A DNA stretch of 46,081 nt from Actinomycetota bacterium (GCA_014360655.1 JACIXC010000020.1:1-46081), one strand, 5' to 3'. Numbered from the stretch's first letter, positions 1 to 8,327 are shown. Notes: generated by a model not told the origin, from the sequence alone. Translations and numbers: made by a program.

Positions 1-1
1 G

Positions 2-142
2 CTCAACGAGATCCTTTGCAGATGGAATTACGTGTACAATTACGTGAGACCACACCAGAGCCTGGGTTATCTCACCCCCATGGAGTTCCTGAAGGCGTGG
101 ATGGAGGAGAGCAAGGATAGGGATGATGTGTTCACCATGTAG
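2..142 (+). pseudogene. C-terminal end of an IS481/IS3-like DDE transposase (cut by window edge)
   Basis: The open frame entering from the left edge encodes the last 46 residues of an integrase-core transposase. The segment YNYVRPHQSLGYLTPMEF is the typical end of the rve domain in IS481/IS3-type elements, where the short tail follows the catalytic Glu. The DDE residues themselves lie outside the window. The stop codon TAG falls inside the terminal inverted repeat of the element (128-154). The gene may be intact upstream; only its 3' end is seen. The same IS type begins at the other end of the window (45681). Confidence 0.85.
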
Positions 143-154
143 TGAACCAGGACA
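128..154 (+). repeat. Right terminal inverted repeat of the IS element
   Basis: The reverse complement of this stretch begins TGTCCTGGTTCA and aligns, with one gap and a few mismatches, to the stretch at 45603-45630, which begins TGCCCAGGTTCA and lies upstream of the second transposase. Both then carry ACATGGTG followed by RACAC. TG...CA ends are usual for IS3/IS481 elements. The outer end is placed at 154. Confidence 0.75.
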
Positions 155-450
155 CGTTGTTGACGTGTATTTCAGGTTGATGTAGATTTAATCCCGAACG
201 CGATACACAGTGAGGACTTCGGAAAAGGGAAACAGTCCGGATAAGCATCGGGAAGACGGTGAGTTCAGACAAATATTGGACTGAAGAAAGCAACTCAGTT
301 CAAAGGGGCCACAAGAAGAATTATCGAGGATGGAAGGTTTTCGGCAGGATCCGCGTCAAGAAGCGGGAGAGGCCACGGGATTGCGCCATGTAACCCGAGG
401 CTTCAGAAAATACGCCGCACATGTCATTCGGATGAAGGGCTAAGTGTTAT
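155..450. other. Intergenic stretch next to the IS, no gene seen
   Basis: About 300 bases of lower-GC sequence between the IS right end and the first Asp-box gene. No open frame with a ribosome binding site and no convincing promoter or hairpin was found. Confidence 0.5.
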
Positions 451-1830
451 ATGCAAGGGCGCGAGGCAGTTCCTTACGCCGCTGGAAGAGAGGAGAGCCG
501 ACCCCTCCGGATAGAGCCGGAACAGGGCAAACCTCCAGTGGCTGACTGCATAATGACTGGTTATGGGGCTGCAGAACCTTCCTTGGCTATCGCCAGCGAT
601 GGAACCATATTCTATGCCCCGGTGTTCACCCCGAAGGGCAACGGGCTGATCCGCTCACGGGATAAGGGTAAGACATGGGATCTTATCATCCCCCGCTTCG
701 GCAACACGGAATGCCACAGCCGGGTTCAGACTTACCTTTACCTGGATCCGGCCACCGACCGCGTCTTCTTTCACTCCTCGCTCCTGAGAATGTTTCCGCC
801 TCGCCTGAAAAGGGGCTTCAATCTCACCTGGAGCGACGACCAGGGAGATACCTGGCATCACGTTAAGCTGGAAATCGAGGCCCTGGACTGGCTCAAGGTA
901 TACGCTGGACCCCCGGCGAGAAGCGAAACCAGTGACTACCCCAACATTGTCTACATGTCCGCTCCCACCCCTATCTCCACCCGATGCTGGCCTGTTCTCT
1001 TCCCCAAACTGCAGCAGGTATGGCGTTCGCTTGATGGGGGAAATACCTGGGAAAATGCGGGCTGCATAAGCCTGGTGCCCCACGACCACGGCTTGCCAAG
1101 GCATGAATGGATCATCTTCGGTTCCGGGGTGGTGGCGAAGGACGGCACGGTTTACCTGGGCTTCCGCCGCGGTCCTCGTCTGGGCCTGGCCGTGAGCCGC
1201 GACGAGGGGAAGACCTGGGAGGTGAAGGATGTGCCCGGTTCCCGGCTCCTTCGCTATTTCAACATCCTCCAGATCGGGATCATCAACGGGAACTACGTTT
1301 TCAGCGAACCACTGGCCTTGGACGGGGAGGGAAATCTTTACGCCATCTGGCCGGACGACAAGGACGTCCTCCGTATGGCGTATTCCCGTGACGGAGGTCA
1401 TACCTGGAGCGCCCCGGTAGTAGTCTCGGCCCCAGAAGTCAAACATGTCCGTTACCATGCTATGACGGTGCGGGAGCCGGGACGTGTGGCAATAGCCTAC
1501 TATGGGAGCCCTAACGGACTCCACTATCACGGCTACATCGCGGAATCGAGCGATGCCTTCAAGGAAGAGCCCATTTTCTGGTCGGCCACGGTGAACGACC
1601 CTTCTGATCCCCTCTACCGATACGGGTTCAACGTGGGTTACCTGGAGATGTGGTTCGGAGGCGACCTTAACGAGATCGTGCACATCCGTTACTCCCCGGA
1701 TGGGGACATCTGGGCATCTTTCTGCAAGAGGATGCCGCCCCTCATCCTGGACCGGAGTTGGAAACGCGGGGAGCACGCATACTCAAAACTGCAGGGGGTG
1801 ATCGGAAGGATGCGTTGGTTCAAGTCTTGA
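451..1830 (+). CDS. Asp-box (BNR/sialidase-fold) repeat protein 1
   Basis: A 459-residue protein with five Asp-box motifs (S-x-D-x-G-x-T-W) at about residues 69-76, 128-135, 193-200, 249-256 and 312-319, marking a sialidase-like beta-propeller. The N-terminus shows no signal peptide and no transmembrane segment, so export is not apparent. The sialidase catalytic Arg triad and FRIP motif were not recognised, so the substrate is unknown; the fold is also used by photosystem-assembly and carbohydrate-binding proteins. The start ATG is the only one in frame after a stop at 433-435, with a weak GGG-rich site before it. A paralogue with the same repeat layout follows 125 bp downstream, which implies a tandem duplication. 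The gene sits next to an IS and is less GC-rich than most of the window. Confidence 0.75.
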   Translation: MQGREAVPYAAGREESRPLRIEPEQGKPPVADCIMTGYGAAEPSLAIASDGTIFYAPVFTPKGNGLIRSRDKGKTWDLIIPRFGNTECHSRVQTYLYLDPATDRVFFHSSLLRMFPPRLKRGFNLTWSDDQGDTWHHVKLEIEALDWLKVYAGPPARSETSDYPNIVYMSAPTPISTRCWPVLFPKLQQVWRSLDGGNTWENAGCISLVPHDHGLPRHEWIIFGSGVVAKDGTVYLGFRRGPRLGLAVSRDEGKTWEVKDVPGSRLLRYFNILQIGIINGNYVFSEPLALDGEGNLYAIWPDDKDVLRMAYSRDGGHTWSAPVVVSAPEVKHVRYHAMTVREPGRVAIAYYGSPNGLHYHGYIAESSDAFKEEPIFWSATVNDPSDPLYRYGFNVGYLEMWFGGDLNEIVHIRYSPDGDIWASFCKRMPPLILDRSWKRGEHAYSKLQGVIGRMRWFKS

Positions 1831-1955
1831 ATCTCCTATGCACGGCTTTTGGATCCCCGCTTAACGCATTAGAACCTGGCGTCCCTGAATAGTCGTTTTT
1901 TCGGGAATTCAAAACGCAAGAATTCAAGGCCTGATCAATTTAAAGGAGGCGGACG

Positions 1956-3380
1956 TTGATAGAGAAGTTCATACCTTATTTTTCCAGGTTCCAGGTCCCT
2001 CCGCCAGGCAGCATTTTCGAGGCGACAGTGGACGGCCCGCATTCCAGCGTGGCCCATTATGCGGGAGCGCGACCCCTGAATCCCCAACCGAAGGTTAAGC
2101 CCCAAGCTTTGGGTTTGAGTACGGGGATCATGACCACCACCCCCACCCTGGCCATCACCAGCAAGGGGACGATATTCGCCGCTTTGCGTAACCGCGGGGT
2201 GGCACGTTCCCTAGACAACGGCCGTACCTGGGAGATTATAAAACCTCCCGACAGTCACGGTGACACCCACGAGAACGGGGAACACGGGTTCGTATACGTA
2301 GACCGGGTCACCGACCGGGTATTCTACGTGACATGGATGACGGTGAATTCCTTCGGTGTGCGACGCCGACACTGGACGCGCCGAACAAGCGGCAGCTATA
2401 TCTCCTGGAGTGACGACGAGGGCGAAACCTGGGAGCATGCCTCGGTGGGTCCGGACACATGGGATTGGCCCAAGATGCTCACCGGCCCAGCCGTTTACAG
2501 CAAAACGGAGGGATATCCCAACGTCGTCTACTTCCGGGCTATGTATCCCAAGATCCTGGGACCCTTGGCTAAATATTATAAATCTCTCGACGGGGGAAAG
2601 ACTTGGACGCCCACCGCCCGGTTCGCCTGCGACGGGTTCGAGCCTGGCTACGGCATGGTGGGTCCGGATGGAACCATCTACCTGGACGAGATCTACACCC
2701 TGGGATGGAAGTCGGGATGGCGGGGTTCTCCCTATCCCTATCGCTGGAGGGAACAGGGTAAGCTTCGCGTGGTCATCAGCCGGGACGAGGGGGACACCTG
2801 GGAACAACGCCCGGTCACCGGGGCCTTCTGTCCCCTGGCCTTCTACGGCATACAGAGGGTGGCCGTAGACCAGGGAGGGAACCTTTACGCTGTCTGGGAG
2901 GACAACCGGGATGGCCTCCCCTACCTAAGCATATCCAGGGATGGAGGTCATACGTGGTCGCCACGCATGATGGTGGCCGCGCCGGGAGTCAGGCATGTCC
3001 AGTACCAGGTGAACGTGGTGGCCCTCGAGGAGGGCCACATAGCCATATCTTACCTGGGAAGTCCCCGGCGCCTCGGGTTCATCAACCTGCCCTACACACC
3101 GGACGCCCGCCCTTATAGCGGTTATATATGCGAATGCTTTAATGCCCTGGATCCGGAACCGGTCTTCTGGAGCGCCCCGGTCAACGATCCCTCTCGCCCC
3201 ATCGTGCCCTGGGCCAGGTTCTGCGACGCGCTGGGTGAGGGCATGCACGTCACTTTTGGGCCGGATGGAACGCCCTGGGCGGCCTTCACCAGGGTGGTTA
3301 ACCCCTGGTTTCCCATAGGTCCTGCGGTCTTTTACAGAACGCTTCCCACCGAGCTTTACGTGGGGTTTTATACCAGATGA
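1956..3380 (+). CDS. Asp-box (BNR/sialidase-fold) repeat protein 2
   Basis: A 474-residue paralogue of the gene at 451-1830, again with five Asp boxes (SLDNGRTW, SDDEGETW, SLDGGKTW, SRDEGDTW, SRDGGHTW). Shared segments include a Y-P-N-x-V-Y block and a final E-x-x-F-W-S-A-x-V-N-D-P block. The start is TTG, chosen because a very good Shine-Dalgarno site (AAAGGAGGCGG) lies 5-6 nt upstream. No signal peptide or membrane helix is seen. Function and substrate are unknown; the propeller fold is clear. The pair could be co-transcribed. Confidence 0.75.
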   Translation: MIEKFIPYFSRFQVPPPGSIFEATVDGPHSSVAHYAGARPLNPQPKVKPQALGLSTGIMTTTPTLAITSKGTIFAALRNRGVARSLDNGRTWEIIKPPDSHGDTHENGEHGFVYVDRVTDRVFYVTWMTVNSFGVRRRHWTRRTSGSYISWSDDEGETWEHASVGPDTWDWPKMLTGPAVYSKTEGYPNVVYFRAMYPKILGPLAKYYKSLDGGKTWTPTARFACDGFEPGYGMVGPDGTIYLDEIYTLGWKSGWRGSPYPYRWREQGKLRVVISRDEGDTWEQRPVTGAFCPLAFYGIQRVAVDQGGNLYAVWEDNRDGLPYLSISRDGGHTWSPRMMVAAPGVRHVQYQVNVVALEEGHIAISYLGSPRRLGFINLPYTPDARPYSGYICECFNALDPEPVFWSAPVNDPSRPIVPWARFCDALGEGMHVTFGPDGTPWAAFTRVVNPWFPIGPAVFYRTLPTELYVGFYTR

Positions 3381-3664
3381 CAAACCAAGCTCACCTTAAA
3401 GGGTCGGCCCGATCCCTGGACATGAGGGGGACGCGCCTTGACTCTATGCACTTACCTGGAGAAAGCCCGGAATTTACATGCTTGTTTGAACACAGAATAA
3501 CGCGCCGCCTTAAAGGCACTCGGAGGGAAAACCGGGCTAGGCATCATGAACCGGGATGCAGTATCCACCGGGTTGCAGTTCATAATGCCTGCGGAGTTTA
3601 ATAATTTTATATCTTGATCAAAGCCTTTTTTATCGATTCCGGAAAGCAATGCGGACATGGCATC

Positions 3665-4289
3665 ATGAGCAACAAGACCACGGTCAAGGACAAGAGGGTT
3701 TCCGCAGCGGAACGCAGAGAGATCATACTGGAAGCGGCCCTGAGCGTTTTCGCTGATCACGGATACGAGGGGGCCAGAGTGAATGAGATCGCAAGCCGCG
3801 CCGACGTCACCCGACCCATCCTCTATCGGCACTTTCCGAGCAAGCTCAGCATGCTCATCGCCCTCGTGGACCGAGCCGGGGAAAGCCTGGTGCAGGCCAT
3901 GTCCGAGGCACCGTCCGAGGACCTGAACTGGAGGGATTCCATTCGTCACGATGTCCGTGCCTATCTGGATTTCGTGGAGAGATATGGGAAAGGATATAAC
4001 CTCCTGTACTTTGGCGGGGCTGTGCCTGGACCAGGAGGTCTCCAGGCGCATCTTGGATGTCCGTAAGAGGATAACCCGCATTGTGGAAAATCGTATCCGT
4101 TTCTTCACCGACACGCGTAAGACCTCGGGCAAAGAGGTGGAGATGATAGCGGTGATGTTAGTGGGTATGGTGGAAGAAGGCGCCAATCACTGGATGAAAG
4201 ATAAGAAGGTCTCTCGCAAGGTATGCGAGGAATACCTGGTACGTGCGGTTTCCGGCGTACTTGCCCACCTCCCTCCCCGCGGACGTTGA
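3665..4289 (+). pseudogene. TetR-family regulator, frameshifted
   Basis: The first frame, from ATG 3665, encodes a standard TetR helix-turn-helix (start of helix 1 about ERREIILEAALSVFADHGYE, then SRADVTRPILYRHFPSK) and the start of the ligand domain. It loses sense after about 4015 and ends at 4066. The ligand domain continues in the next frame (LCLDQEVSRRILDVRKRITR onward) to the stop at 4289. Joining the frames near 4005-4025, in a run of G and C residues, gives a normal TetR of about 205 residues. This is either a real inactivating frameshift or a sequencing error. It may once have controlled the Asp-box pair upstream. A TTG at 3614 would add 17 residues but has no better ribosome binding site. 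Confidence 0.75.
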
Positions 4290-4337
4290 ACCTGTTGGGG
4301 TTGACCCAATAACACTATCTGGCCACTTCGTGGTGGT

Positions 4338-4703
4338 CTACCCATGTCCATGATGTTGGATCAGCGCTATGCGGACGCCATTCGGGTCCCCCACGAAGGC
4401 CAGGGTCCCCACGGTTATGGGGGTGGGCTCCATGGTAATGGTGGCCCCCTTGGCCTTGAGCTCGTTCACGGTGGCCTCGATGTTTTCCACTTCCATGCCC
4501 ACCGAGTAAAGGCCCGGTTCTTGGGGGTTGCTCTCATCCCTGATGAGCTCTATTAAGGTGTCTCCCTTTCCCCTCAGGAGCACGATCCTCAGCCCCGGCT
4601 TGGGGTCATGGCGACTTTCGATCTCGAAACCCATGACCTCGGTGTAGAACCTGATGGATTCCTCGATGTCCGCGACCATGATGGTGGCATACCTGATCCT
4701 CAT
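4338..4703 (-). CDS. VOC (glyoxalase/bleomycin resistance) family protein
   Basis: A 121-residue single-domain VOC protein with two beta-alpha-beta-beta-beta modules. It opens with [20 protein letters not shown] and has an LIELI strand in the first module and [12 protein letters not shown] in the second. In glyoxalase I the first-strand His and the last-strand Glu bind the metal; here they appear as Thr/Ala and Ala, so at least two usual metal ligands are missing and lactoylglutathione lyase activity is doubtful. ATG 4703 was chosen over the TTG three bases upstream because the AAGGGGTGA site is better spaced for it. It faces the broken TetR gene tail to tail. Confidence 0.8.
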   Translation of the reverse strand: MRIRYATIMVADIEESIRFYTEVMGFEIESRHDPKPGLRIVLLRGKGDTLIELIRDESNPQEPGLYSVGMEVENIEATVNELKAKGATITMEPTPITVGTLAFVGDPNGVRIALIQHHGHG

Positions 4704-5154
4704 CAATGATCACCCCTTCGTTTAAGCTTTATCGCCGCGTCCCTCCCTCCAGAGAACCCAGGAGGATTCAAACCGGGTTTGTCGCCACCGGCCGATAAAA
4801 TAATAACCGTTATCAAGGATCTTACAATGCCGATACGAGGTTAGTGCAACAAAAAGTGTGTAAATCCATAATATGCCATAGTTCCCTCATGTGATTCATG
4901 CTCCGGTCGTTTTCACCTCCTGCGATCTCTGTACGAGCTCCTCGAGTAGAAGATCTATGTCCATCCTGCCAGTTTCACGGTAATGTGCCGTACATCTTTG
5001 AAGAGCCCCATGTCCTGCCCGACGAAAAGTTTGAAGCACGTTCGGGGGCGCCTGCGCCCGGAAGTGGAAGCAGGGCACCCCGGGTGATAAGTTAGAAAGT
5101 GGCACGGCCCAGTGAGCTACGGAGGGGCTCCGGGAAAACCGGGGAGGTGAGGGA
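4704..5154. other. Long intergenic region, possible coding relic
   Basis: About 450 bases between the VOC gene and the Mth938-like gene, AT-rich around 4795-4880. On the minus strand, near 5040-4896, a short stretch reads as the plausible C-terminus of a protein (MDIDLLLEELVQRSQEV before a stop at about 4896), with more sensible sequence just upstream in a neighbouring frame. It may be a decayed gene; nothing firm can be said. Confidence 0.25.
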
Positions 5155-5520
5155 ATGCGCATAGATTCCTTCCGTTTCGGGTCCATCGAGGTGGACGGGA
5201 AGAAGTACGGAAAGGACGTGGTCATCGACGGCGGGGGAAACGTAAGGCGGCGCAAGGGCGGTTTCCTCAAGTTCGGTTCCCACCGCATCACCGTGGAGGA
5301 GCTCAGGGATATCGCCGCGGCGACGGAGAAACCCGACCTGCTCATAGTGGGGCTGGGCACCGCTGGCGCCGCGCGGCTGGACCCGGAAGCCGAAGCCTGG
5401 GCCGCCGGGGAAGGGGTGGAGCTCTTCGCGGTCGTGTCCCCGGGGGCGGTGGAGCGGTTCAACCGGGAACAGGAAAAGGGGGAAAGAAGGGTGGCCGCCC
5501 TCATCCACGTCACCTGTTGA
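5155..5520 (+). CDS. Mth938-like (DUF498) domain protein
   Basis: A 121-residue protein matching the Mth938/NDUFAF3-like fold: an N-terminal 'FRFGSIEVDGKKYGKDVVI' block, the central LLIVGLGTAG phosphate-loop-like turn and a C-terminal 'FAVVSPGAVERFN' segment in which the family usually has T-x-x-A. Archaeal and bacterial members are uncharacterised; the mitochondrial relative NDUFAF3 assists complex I assembly. The start ATG has GGGGAGGTGAGGG just before it. A tautomerase gene follows 57 bp downstream on the same strand and is probably co-transcribed. Confidence 0.8.
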   Translation: MRIDSFRFGSIEVDGKKYGKDVVIDGGGNVRRRKGGFLKFGSHRITVEELRDIAAATEKPDLLIVGLGTAGAARLDPEAEAWAAGEGVELFAVVSPGAVERFNREQEKGERRVAALIHVTC

Positions 5521-5577
5521 GGTTTTACGCGGGAATACGCGGAATCCGCGTGGCGGAGGCGGAAAAGGAGGTGCAGG

Positions 5578-5805
5578 ATGCCCACGGTCACGGTGGAGGG
5601 TCCACCCCTCAAGGACCTGGACCGCAAGCGCGCGCTGACCAGGGAGATCACCGATGCCCTGGAGAGGGCCTACGGGCTGCCGCGGGAGGTTTACGTCGTG
5701 GTCATCAAGGAAAACCTGCCCGAGAACGTCTGCGTGGGAGGAGAGCTCATCTGCGACCGCGTCGCCCGCCGGGGAGGGGAAAGAGGGAAGACCGAGGAAC
5801 CTTGA
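5578..5805 (+). CDS. 4-oxalocrotonate tautomerase family protein
   Basis: A 75-residue small tautomerase. After removal of Met the N-terminal residue is Pro (MPTVTVEGPP), the catalytic base of the 4-OT superfamily. The usual helix (ALTREITDALERAYGL) and second strand (VYVVVIKENLPENVCVGGEL) follow. The family isomerises 2-hydroxymuconate-type enols or related keto-enol substrates as small-subunit oligomers. The basic and acidic tail of about 12 residues exceeds the usual length. The site GGAGGTGCAGG lies before the ATG. The true substrate is unknown; no aromatic degradation genes are nearby. Confidence 0.85.
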   Translation: MPTVTVEGPPLKDLDRKRALTREITDALERAYGLPREVYVVVIKENLPENVCVGGELICDRVARRGGERGKTEEP

Positions 5806-5979
5806 CGCGGCAGGCACGGCGGGGGGTCTGCTCCCCGGGCTGCCGGCGGCGCTTCTGGTTGGGAGACCTCAGCCGGAAAGGAAGGGTCGCGTGCTTGTGG
5901 CCCTTGGAGGTATGCCCTGCCTTTGCTTTCGCCGGTTTCCCGCGCGGGGCGGCGTATTCCTCCCTCCGGGGGTATCCCT

Positions 5980-5985
5980 TATAAT
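5980..5985 (+). promoter_or_regulatory. -10 box of the tRNA-Ser promoter
   Basis: A perfect TATAAT 35 nt before the mature tRNA 5' end. The -35 region (about 5957-5963) is weak. It lies in an otherwise GC-rich 215-bp gap after the tautomerase gene. Confidence 0.5.
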
Positions 5986-6020
5986 AGACGCACGGGTAGG
6001 CGACTACGAGGGCATGACGC

Positions 6021-6113
6021 GGAAGGGTGACCGAGCTGGCCTAAGGTGATCGCCTGCTAAGCGATTGTGTGGGTAAAACCGCACCGTGGGTTCAAATCCC
6101 ACCCCTTCCGCCA
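6021..6113 (+). tRNA. tRNA-Ser (anticodon GCT)
   Basis: A full class II tRNA folds by eye: acceptor stem GGAAGGG with CCCTTCC, anticodon stem ATCGC/GCGAT around the loop CTGCTAA (anticodon GCT at 6056-6058), a long variable arm with stem TGTGG/CCGCA as in Ser tRNAs, and T-arm GTGGG-TTCAAAT-CCCAC. The discriminator is G and the 3' CCA is encoded (6111-6113). It reads AGC/AGU codons. Confidence 0.97.
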
Positions 6114-6334
6114 GCCATAAGCCGGGAGTACGCAAGAGGTCCTCCCGGTTTGCTTATCGGTAAGGCGGGGGGCGGGAGCGCCGTTCCTGCGAGTCGCGGG
6201 GGAGAAAAGGTCGCGGGGCAGGAAAGCAGCCGGGCGCGCCGGGCGTTCACGCAGGCCGGAGAGCCGGCGCGGAAGCACGGAGGCGCCGAAGCGGGGCCCC
6301 GGCCGCGGCTCCATCGCAAGGGAAGGAGGTTGCG

Positions 6335-7063
6335 TTGAGCAGGAGGCGGCTGAAGAAGATAATCGCCAGGTACGGAGGGAAAGGGAAGCGCGTCCGTGCC
6401 GCGAAGGGGGACGGGCGGCAGGAAGCTGGACGATCCGGAAGGCGAAGGAGAAGGCCGCCGGGGAAAGGGGCCCTGAAGCCGGCCGTGAGACAGGGGAAGA
6501 AGCCGGCCGTGAAAAGGGAGAGGATGCGGGAGAGGAGACGCGAAAAGAGGCGCTGGGGACGCAAGCTGTTCTTCCTGGGCGCCCTGGCGGGAGGGGGAGC
6601 CCTCATGGCGAGGGCTTACCTGGAGGAGCCGGGACCGGGCAGGGGCACGGTCACCATGGGGGACGAACAGCCGGGTCCGCTTGCCGCCATGATGGGGAAG
6701 CTGCTGGAAGACCTGCTGAGGGACCCCCAGAAGAAGGCTCTGGCCGACAGGCTCCGGCTCTCCGTGGCCGTCCAGGACATCGACCACCCGGAGCTCGCGG
6801 CCACCATGAGCTTCCGGGGCAGCGACGTGACGGTCAGCGACGGTGTCGCCGCGGGAAGCGATGTCTATATAGGTTGCGAGCTGGCCCTGTTGCTGAGCCT
6901 CGCCCAGGCGGGGAAAGGCTTGCAGGCGATCAGGTGGCTGCAGTCACCGGAGGGGCGGAAGGTCGTGGACGCCGTCAGGAGCGGCCGCCTCAAGATGCGC
7001 GGGATAGCCGGCAAACCCGCGCAGATGATCCTCTTCCAGAAGTTCCTGACGCCATCAGGGTGA
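6335..7063 (+). CDS. Membrane-anchored protein with SCP2-like domain
   Basis: A 242-residue protein. Residues 1-76 are extremely rich in Arg and Lys; residues 78-93 form one hydrophobic segment (KLFFLGALAGGGALMA), so the basic part should be cytoplasmic or nucleic-acid facing. Residues 115-240 resemble a sterol-carrier-protein-2 fold: a beta strand pair with a VSDGVAAGSDVYIGCELALL stretch and a helical end. SCP2 domains bind lipids, but this assignment rests on pattern only. The start is TTG with GGAAGGAGG 5 nt upstream. It is convergent with the receiver gene at 7199. Confidence 0.6.
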   Translation: MSRRRLKKIIARYGGKGKRVRAAKGDGRQEAGRSGRRRRRPPGKGALKPAVRQGKKPAVKRERMRERRREKRRWGRKLFFLGALAGGGALMARAYLEEPGPGRGTVTMGDEQPGPLAAMMGKLLEDLLRDPQKKALADRLRLSVAVQDIDHPELAATMSFRGSDVTVSDGVAAGSDVYIGCELALLLSLAQAGKGLQAIRWLQSPEGRKVVDAVRSGRLKMRGIAGKPAQMILFQKFLTPSG

Positions 7064-7198
7064 GGCCCCATACAAAGCCGGGGAAAGGGAGCGCCGGTAG
7101 CTCGCCGGGATCTCGGAGGCGCCCACGCACGCAGGCATGGTGACAATGGCGGACGTTTGCCGACCCTCTCCCCCTGTTGCCCGATGGACCGCAGTGCT

Positions 7199-7585
7199 TT
7201 AACGCCCGTTGTCCTGCGGCGGAAAGATTATCCTCCGCACCGTTTCGCGCAGCTCCTCGAGCTTGAACGGCTTGGTGATGTAGGCGGTGATGCCCATCTC
7301 CGCGCACCTCTCCTGGTCCTCGCGGGCCGACTTCGCCGTGAGCATGACGATGGGGATGTCGCGGGTATCCGTGTTCTCCTTCAACTGCCGCAGGACCTCG
7401 TAGCCGTCCATGACCGGCATCATGATGTCCAGGAGGATGATGTCGGGCCTCGCGGAGCTGGCAATACGGACCGCTTCCCTGCCACTGTCCGCAAGCAGTA
7501 CCTTGATGCCTAATTTTGCCAGGTTTAATTCGACCAGCCGCAGGAAGAGCCGGTCGTCGTCGACCACCAGCGCGCAGGCTTCCAT
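7199..7585 (-). CDS. Stand-alone response regulator receiver domain
   Basis: A 128-residue single REC domain (CheY-like). The acidic pocket is D9-D11, the phosphoacceptor is Asp53 (in LLDIMMPVMDG), with Thr83 and Lys105 (ITKPF) completing the active site. No output domain is present, so it should act by protein contact. No kinase is adjacent. The start ATG has a GGGGGTGAAGG site. The upstream leader on this strand is long (see 7586-8262). Confidence 0.9.
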   Translation of the reverse strand: MEACALVVDDDRLFLRLVELNLAKLGIKVLLADSGREAVRIASSARPDIILLDIMMPVMDGYEVLRQLKENTDTRDIPIVMLTAKSAREDQERCAEMGITAYITKPFKLEELRETVRRIIFPPQDNGR

Positions 7586-7647
7586 CCTTCACCCCCCCGC
7601 TACCATCACGCTGTTATATATTCCCATGGGGGTCCCTTTTAAACCGG

Positions 7648-7666
7648 TTGCCCGCCTTGCGGGCAA
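7648..7666. repeat. Perfect 8-bp hairpin in the receiver-gene leader
   Basis: TTGCCCGC, loop CTT, then GCGGGCAA. A related but imperfect copy, with CGCCTTGCGG then KCAAGRGG, lies about 70 bp further on near 7721. No T-run follows on either strand, so it is not a classical terminator. Confidence 0.5.
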
Positions 7667-7776
7667 GGGGCATCCCCCGTCCGGATGGACTCCGGCTGCG
7701 TTTTCAAGGACCTGTTGCTCGCCTTGCGGTCAAGAGGAAGGGCGGGAACGGGGGGGATGGCGATGCTCCACCAGAA

Positions 7777-7808
7777 GGAATCGCCGCGAATAGGAATCGC
7801 CGCAAATA
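7777..7808. repeat. 16-bp tandem duplication
   Basis: Two adjacent copies of GGAATCGCCGCRAATA (7777-7792 and 7793-7808) with one difference. It is one of many short tandem duplications in the intergenic DNA of this window. Confidence 0.8.
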
Positions 7809-7811
7809 GAG

Positions 7812-7995
7812 GACCCCGGTTTCCGGCAAACCGGGGTCAGCAGGGAGGGAGGTGCTCCGGTAGGGGTACCAGAGCACGGATGAGGTCGATATCAAGACGC
7901 CATATGCAAATCTCCACCTCGCTTGCGGCCTCTCCTCTTCGCGCGGGAAAAGCCGCCCTGAACGCCGTTAATAAGTCATGCTACTTTCAGGTAGC
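7812..7995 (+). ncRNA. Candidate structured RNA / leader with five consecutive stems
   Basis: The stretch shows: an 11-bp perfect hairpin (7812-7822 with 7828-7838, loop CCGGC); a hairpin GTGCTC / GAGCAC with an inner GGTA / TACC pair (7852-7877); GAGGT/ACCTC (7884-7888, 7916-7920); GCGGC/GCCGC (7925-7929, 7952-7956); and GCTAC/GTAGC (7980-7984, 7991-7995) followed by an A/T-rich run. The last stem could end a plus-strand transcript. No promoter with both boxes was found, and the stems are equally possible on the minus strand as leader of the receiver gene. No known riboswitch class was recognised; a molybdenum/tungsten-cofactor riboswitch was considered because of the AOR gene downstream but its motifs were not seen. 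Confidence 0.3.
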
Positions 7996-8142
7996 TTTAT
8001 ATATATACCTTTTGGGGAAAATAATCAACCCCGTTTTTGTCTACATTCCCGCTGCCCCCGCCTCGTAGAGCCGACCCTGCACGATCGCCTTAAGGATGAG
8101 AGGTGAACGTCACCCTGCCCCGGGTCGCTTGTCTGTCTTGAT

Positions 8143-8206
8143 GATGATACGGCCTTGCGAACTCTTTCAACCCGTAGAGCGCCCGCCGGGACGATGCAGC
8201 TCTTGC
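8143..8206 (+). repeat. Dispersed intergenic repeat, copy A
   Basis: Contains TTTCAACCCG, then AGCGCCCGCCG, then ACGATGCAGC, in the same order and spacing as copy B (21728-21795) and, on the other strand, copy C (36014-36078). The similarity extends left to a GATGATA block. The copy lies directly upstream of the AOR promoter. Confidence 0.65.
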
Positions 8207-8262
8207 ACTTTCCCCGCCAGCCCTCCATGCATCTCCCGTCTCCGCCCGTACCCCATCTGTTA

Positions 8263-8268
8263 TATAAT
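8263..8268 (+). promoter_or_regulatory. -10 box of the AOR operon promoter
   Basis: TATAAT within TTATATAATG; no good -35 box. A start near 8275 would give a 5' leader of about 147 nt before the AOR start codon. Confidence 0.45.
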
Positions 8269-8327
8269 GTGCTTGGTCGCTCTCGAGGTCGAGCATGGCG
8301 CGTAAACAGGGATTTCCCCGCTCAACC

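Noticed and set aside
655-1776. Long antisense open frame under the first Asp-box gene
   Set aside because: It is a shadow of the coding strand; the plus-strand frame has five Asp-box motifs. Similar long shadows at 8770-10482, 23653-25398, 25543-27018, 28303-30054 and 32728-33894 were dropped for the same reason.
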